Source: Bacteroidales bacterium | GTDB taxonomy: Bacteria; Bacteroidota; Bacteroidia; Bacteroidales; Tenuifilaceae | DNA: 64,000 bases | Reading direction: 5' to 3' | Assembly (NCBI GenBank): GCA_028708425.1 | Contig: JAQVYY010000005.1 | Coordinates: 1-64,000 of the forward strand | Shown: one piece after another, positions 63,160 through 64,000 of the stretch | How the letters are laid out: each line of letters begins with the position of its first letter | Position numbering within the stretch: the stretch's first letter is position 1 | The notes under the pieces: generated by a model | Databases searched by the model: none | What the model saw: only the letters and a program-made list of their open reading frames with translations | Told to the model about the DNA's origin: nothing | Position numbers and translations under genes: made by a program

Positions 63160-64000
63160 ATGGATTTTAAAAGAATATTGATAAAATGGTATGGCGAAAA
63201 TCGACGCGATTTGCCTTGGCGAAATACCACCAATCCCTACTACATTTGGGTTTCGGAGATAATTTTACAGCAAACTCGTGTTGCTCAGGGCTTAAGCTAC
63301 TATTTAAAGTTTTTAGATTCTTTCCCCACTGTTTTTGATTTGGCCAATGCAAGCGAAGACGCTGTTCTTAAGGTTTGGCAAGGACTAGGTTACTATACCC
63401 GTGCTCGCAACCTACGTAGTGCTGCACAGCATATTGTTGATAAATATCAAGGGGAAATTCCTGATACTTTCGACGAGCTAATCAAGATTAAGGGCATAGG
63501 CCAATACTCTGCCGGTGCCATTGCATCGTTTGCTTTTAAGCAGGCAGTACCTGCTATCGATGGGAATGTTTATCGAATTATTGCTCGTGTTTTTGGTGTG
63601 TTTACTCTTTCGACAACAGCCAAGGGGAGACGTGAGTTTTACGACATTGTTGTGGAACTAATGGATAAGACGCAACCCGATGTTTTTAATCAGGCGTTAC
63701 TCGATTTTGGGGCTTTGCAGTGTGTGCCCAAAAGCCCTAAATGTGAGCATTGCCCGTTTGGTAAGTATTGCTTTGCCTATATGCACAACCTAGTTCACGT
63801 TCTTCCCACAAGGGGCAAAAAAACAGCTGCGAGGAGCAGGTATTTTACCTATTTAATAATTAAGTATAACGAGTACACTTTTATAAACAGGAGAAAAAAT
63901 AAGGATATCTGGCAAGGTCTATACGAGTTTCCCCTTATTGAAACCCATAAGCCAATAACCTTGCCTAGGCTTACAAAGCATAGTGAATGGAAAAAGATTT
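63160..64000 (+). CDS. mutY: A/G-specific adenine glycosylase MutY (cut by the window end)
   Basis: The first 280 residues are visible; the gene runs past 64000. MutY removes adenine opposite 8-oxoguanine. Start at 63160 (MDFKRILIKWYGENRRDLPW), where the family usually begins; an in-frame ATG at 63133 adds nine residues. Motifs: VSEIILQQTRV with the catalytic Glu, the helix-hairpin-helix IKGIGQYSAGAIASFAF, the catalytic Asp in VPAIDGNVYRI, and the [4Fe-4S] loop Cys-x6-Cys-x2-Cys-x5-Cys (CVPKSPKCEHCPFGKYC). The C-terminal NUDIX-like domain (WQGLYEFPLIET) begins before the cut. Confidence 0.95.
   Translation, partial: MDFKRILIKWYGENRRDLPWRNTTNPYYIWVSEIILQQTRVAQGLSYYLKFLDSFPTVFDLANASEDAVLKVWQGLGYYTRARNLRSAAQHIVDKYQGEIPDTFDELIKIKGIGQYSAGAIASFAFKQAVPAIDGNVYRIIARVFGVFTLSTTAKGRREFYDIVVELMDKTQPDVFNQALLDFGALQCVPKSPKCEHCPFGKYCFAYMHNLVHVLPTRGKKTAARSRYFTYLIIKYNEYTFINRRKNKDIWQGLYEFPLIETHKPITLPRLTKHSEWKKI

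Overview
The window is chromosomal DNA of a Bacteroidota member, probably of the Bacteroidales/Marinilabiliales side of the phylum. The evidence is the gene set (two ExbD proteins beside ExbB, a glycine-lipid acyltransferase pair, a DUF1987/SiaC protein, the 30-residue AURKAIP1/COX24-type basic protein, a second long PurF-like protein) and promoters of the TTG-N19-TAnnTTTG type instead of -35/-10 boxes. Start sites have little Shine-Dalgarno complementarity. I see no insertion sequence, prophage, plasmid or CRISPR genes; most of the window is housekeeping DNA.

Layout. 1-5.3 kb: a lipoprotein, an exported esterase, a small membrane protein, dprA and a TatD nuclease. 5.3-8.9 kb: asparaginase, tRNA-Ser(GGA), and an ExbB / 4-TM protein / ExbD / ExbD energy-transduction operon. 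9.2-10.7 kb: alkaline phosphatase. 10.9-19.1 kb: seven consecutive exported proteins of unknown function, several with an LPP20-like pattern and including a tandem duplicate; this is the best candidate for an undescribed envelope system. 19.6-22.7 kb: a sigma-54 activator without a sensor domain, then lptE, a TPR protein and secG. 23-25 kb: groES-groEL. 25.2-32.2 kb: radical SAM protein, exported protein, tRNA-Arg(CCG), SiaC-like protein, RlhA-type U32 protein, TPR protein and tadA. 32.3-40.3 kb: aspS, miaB, yebC, a LEA-type lipoprotein, a SPOR protein, the PurF-like protein and a small exported protein. 40.4-42.2 kb: glsB and glsA. 42.4-53.8 kb: mfd, coaX, an outer-membrane protein, a TPR protein, lptC, a small membrane protein, a CNNM/CorC protein and a PpiD-like chaperone. 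54-64 kb: a lipoprotein, a LysE exporter, a DUF4105 protein, an M28 peptidase, a DsbD-like protein, RNase G, the 30-residue basic protein, HU and the start of mutY.

The most striking feature outside genes is a dispersed repeat of about 150 bp made of three hairpins, with nine full or partial copies. Eight of the nine lie in the sense orientation behind the preceding gene, five of them within 20 bases of its stop codon, and one supplies the stop codon itself. A second, much smaller palindrome has entered the lptC reading frame twice.

Functions are assigned from recognisable motifs in the translated sequence and from known families; no database search was possible. Start codons were moved to internal ATGs where the family start or a promoter favoured it.
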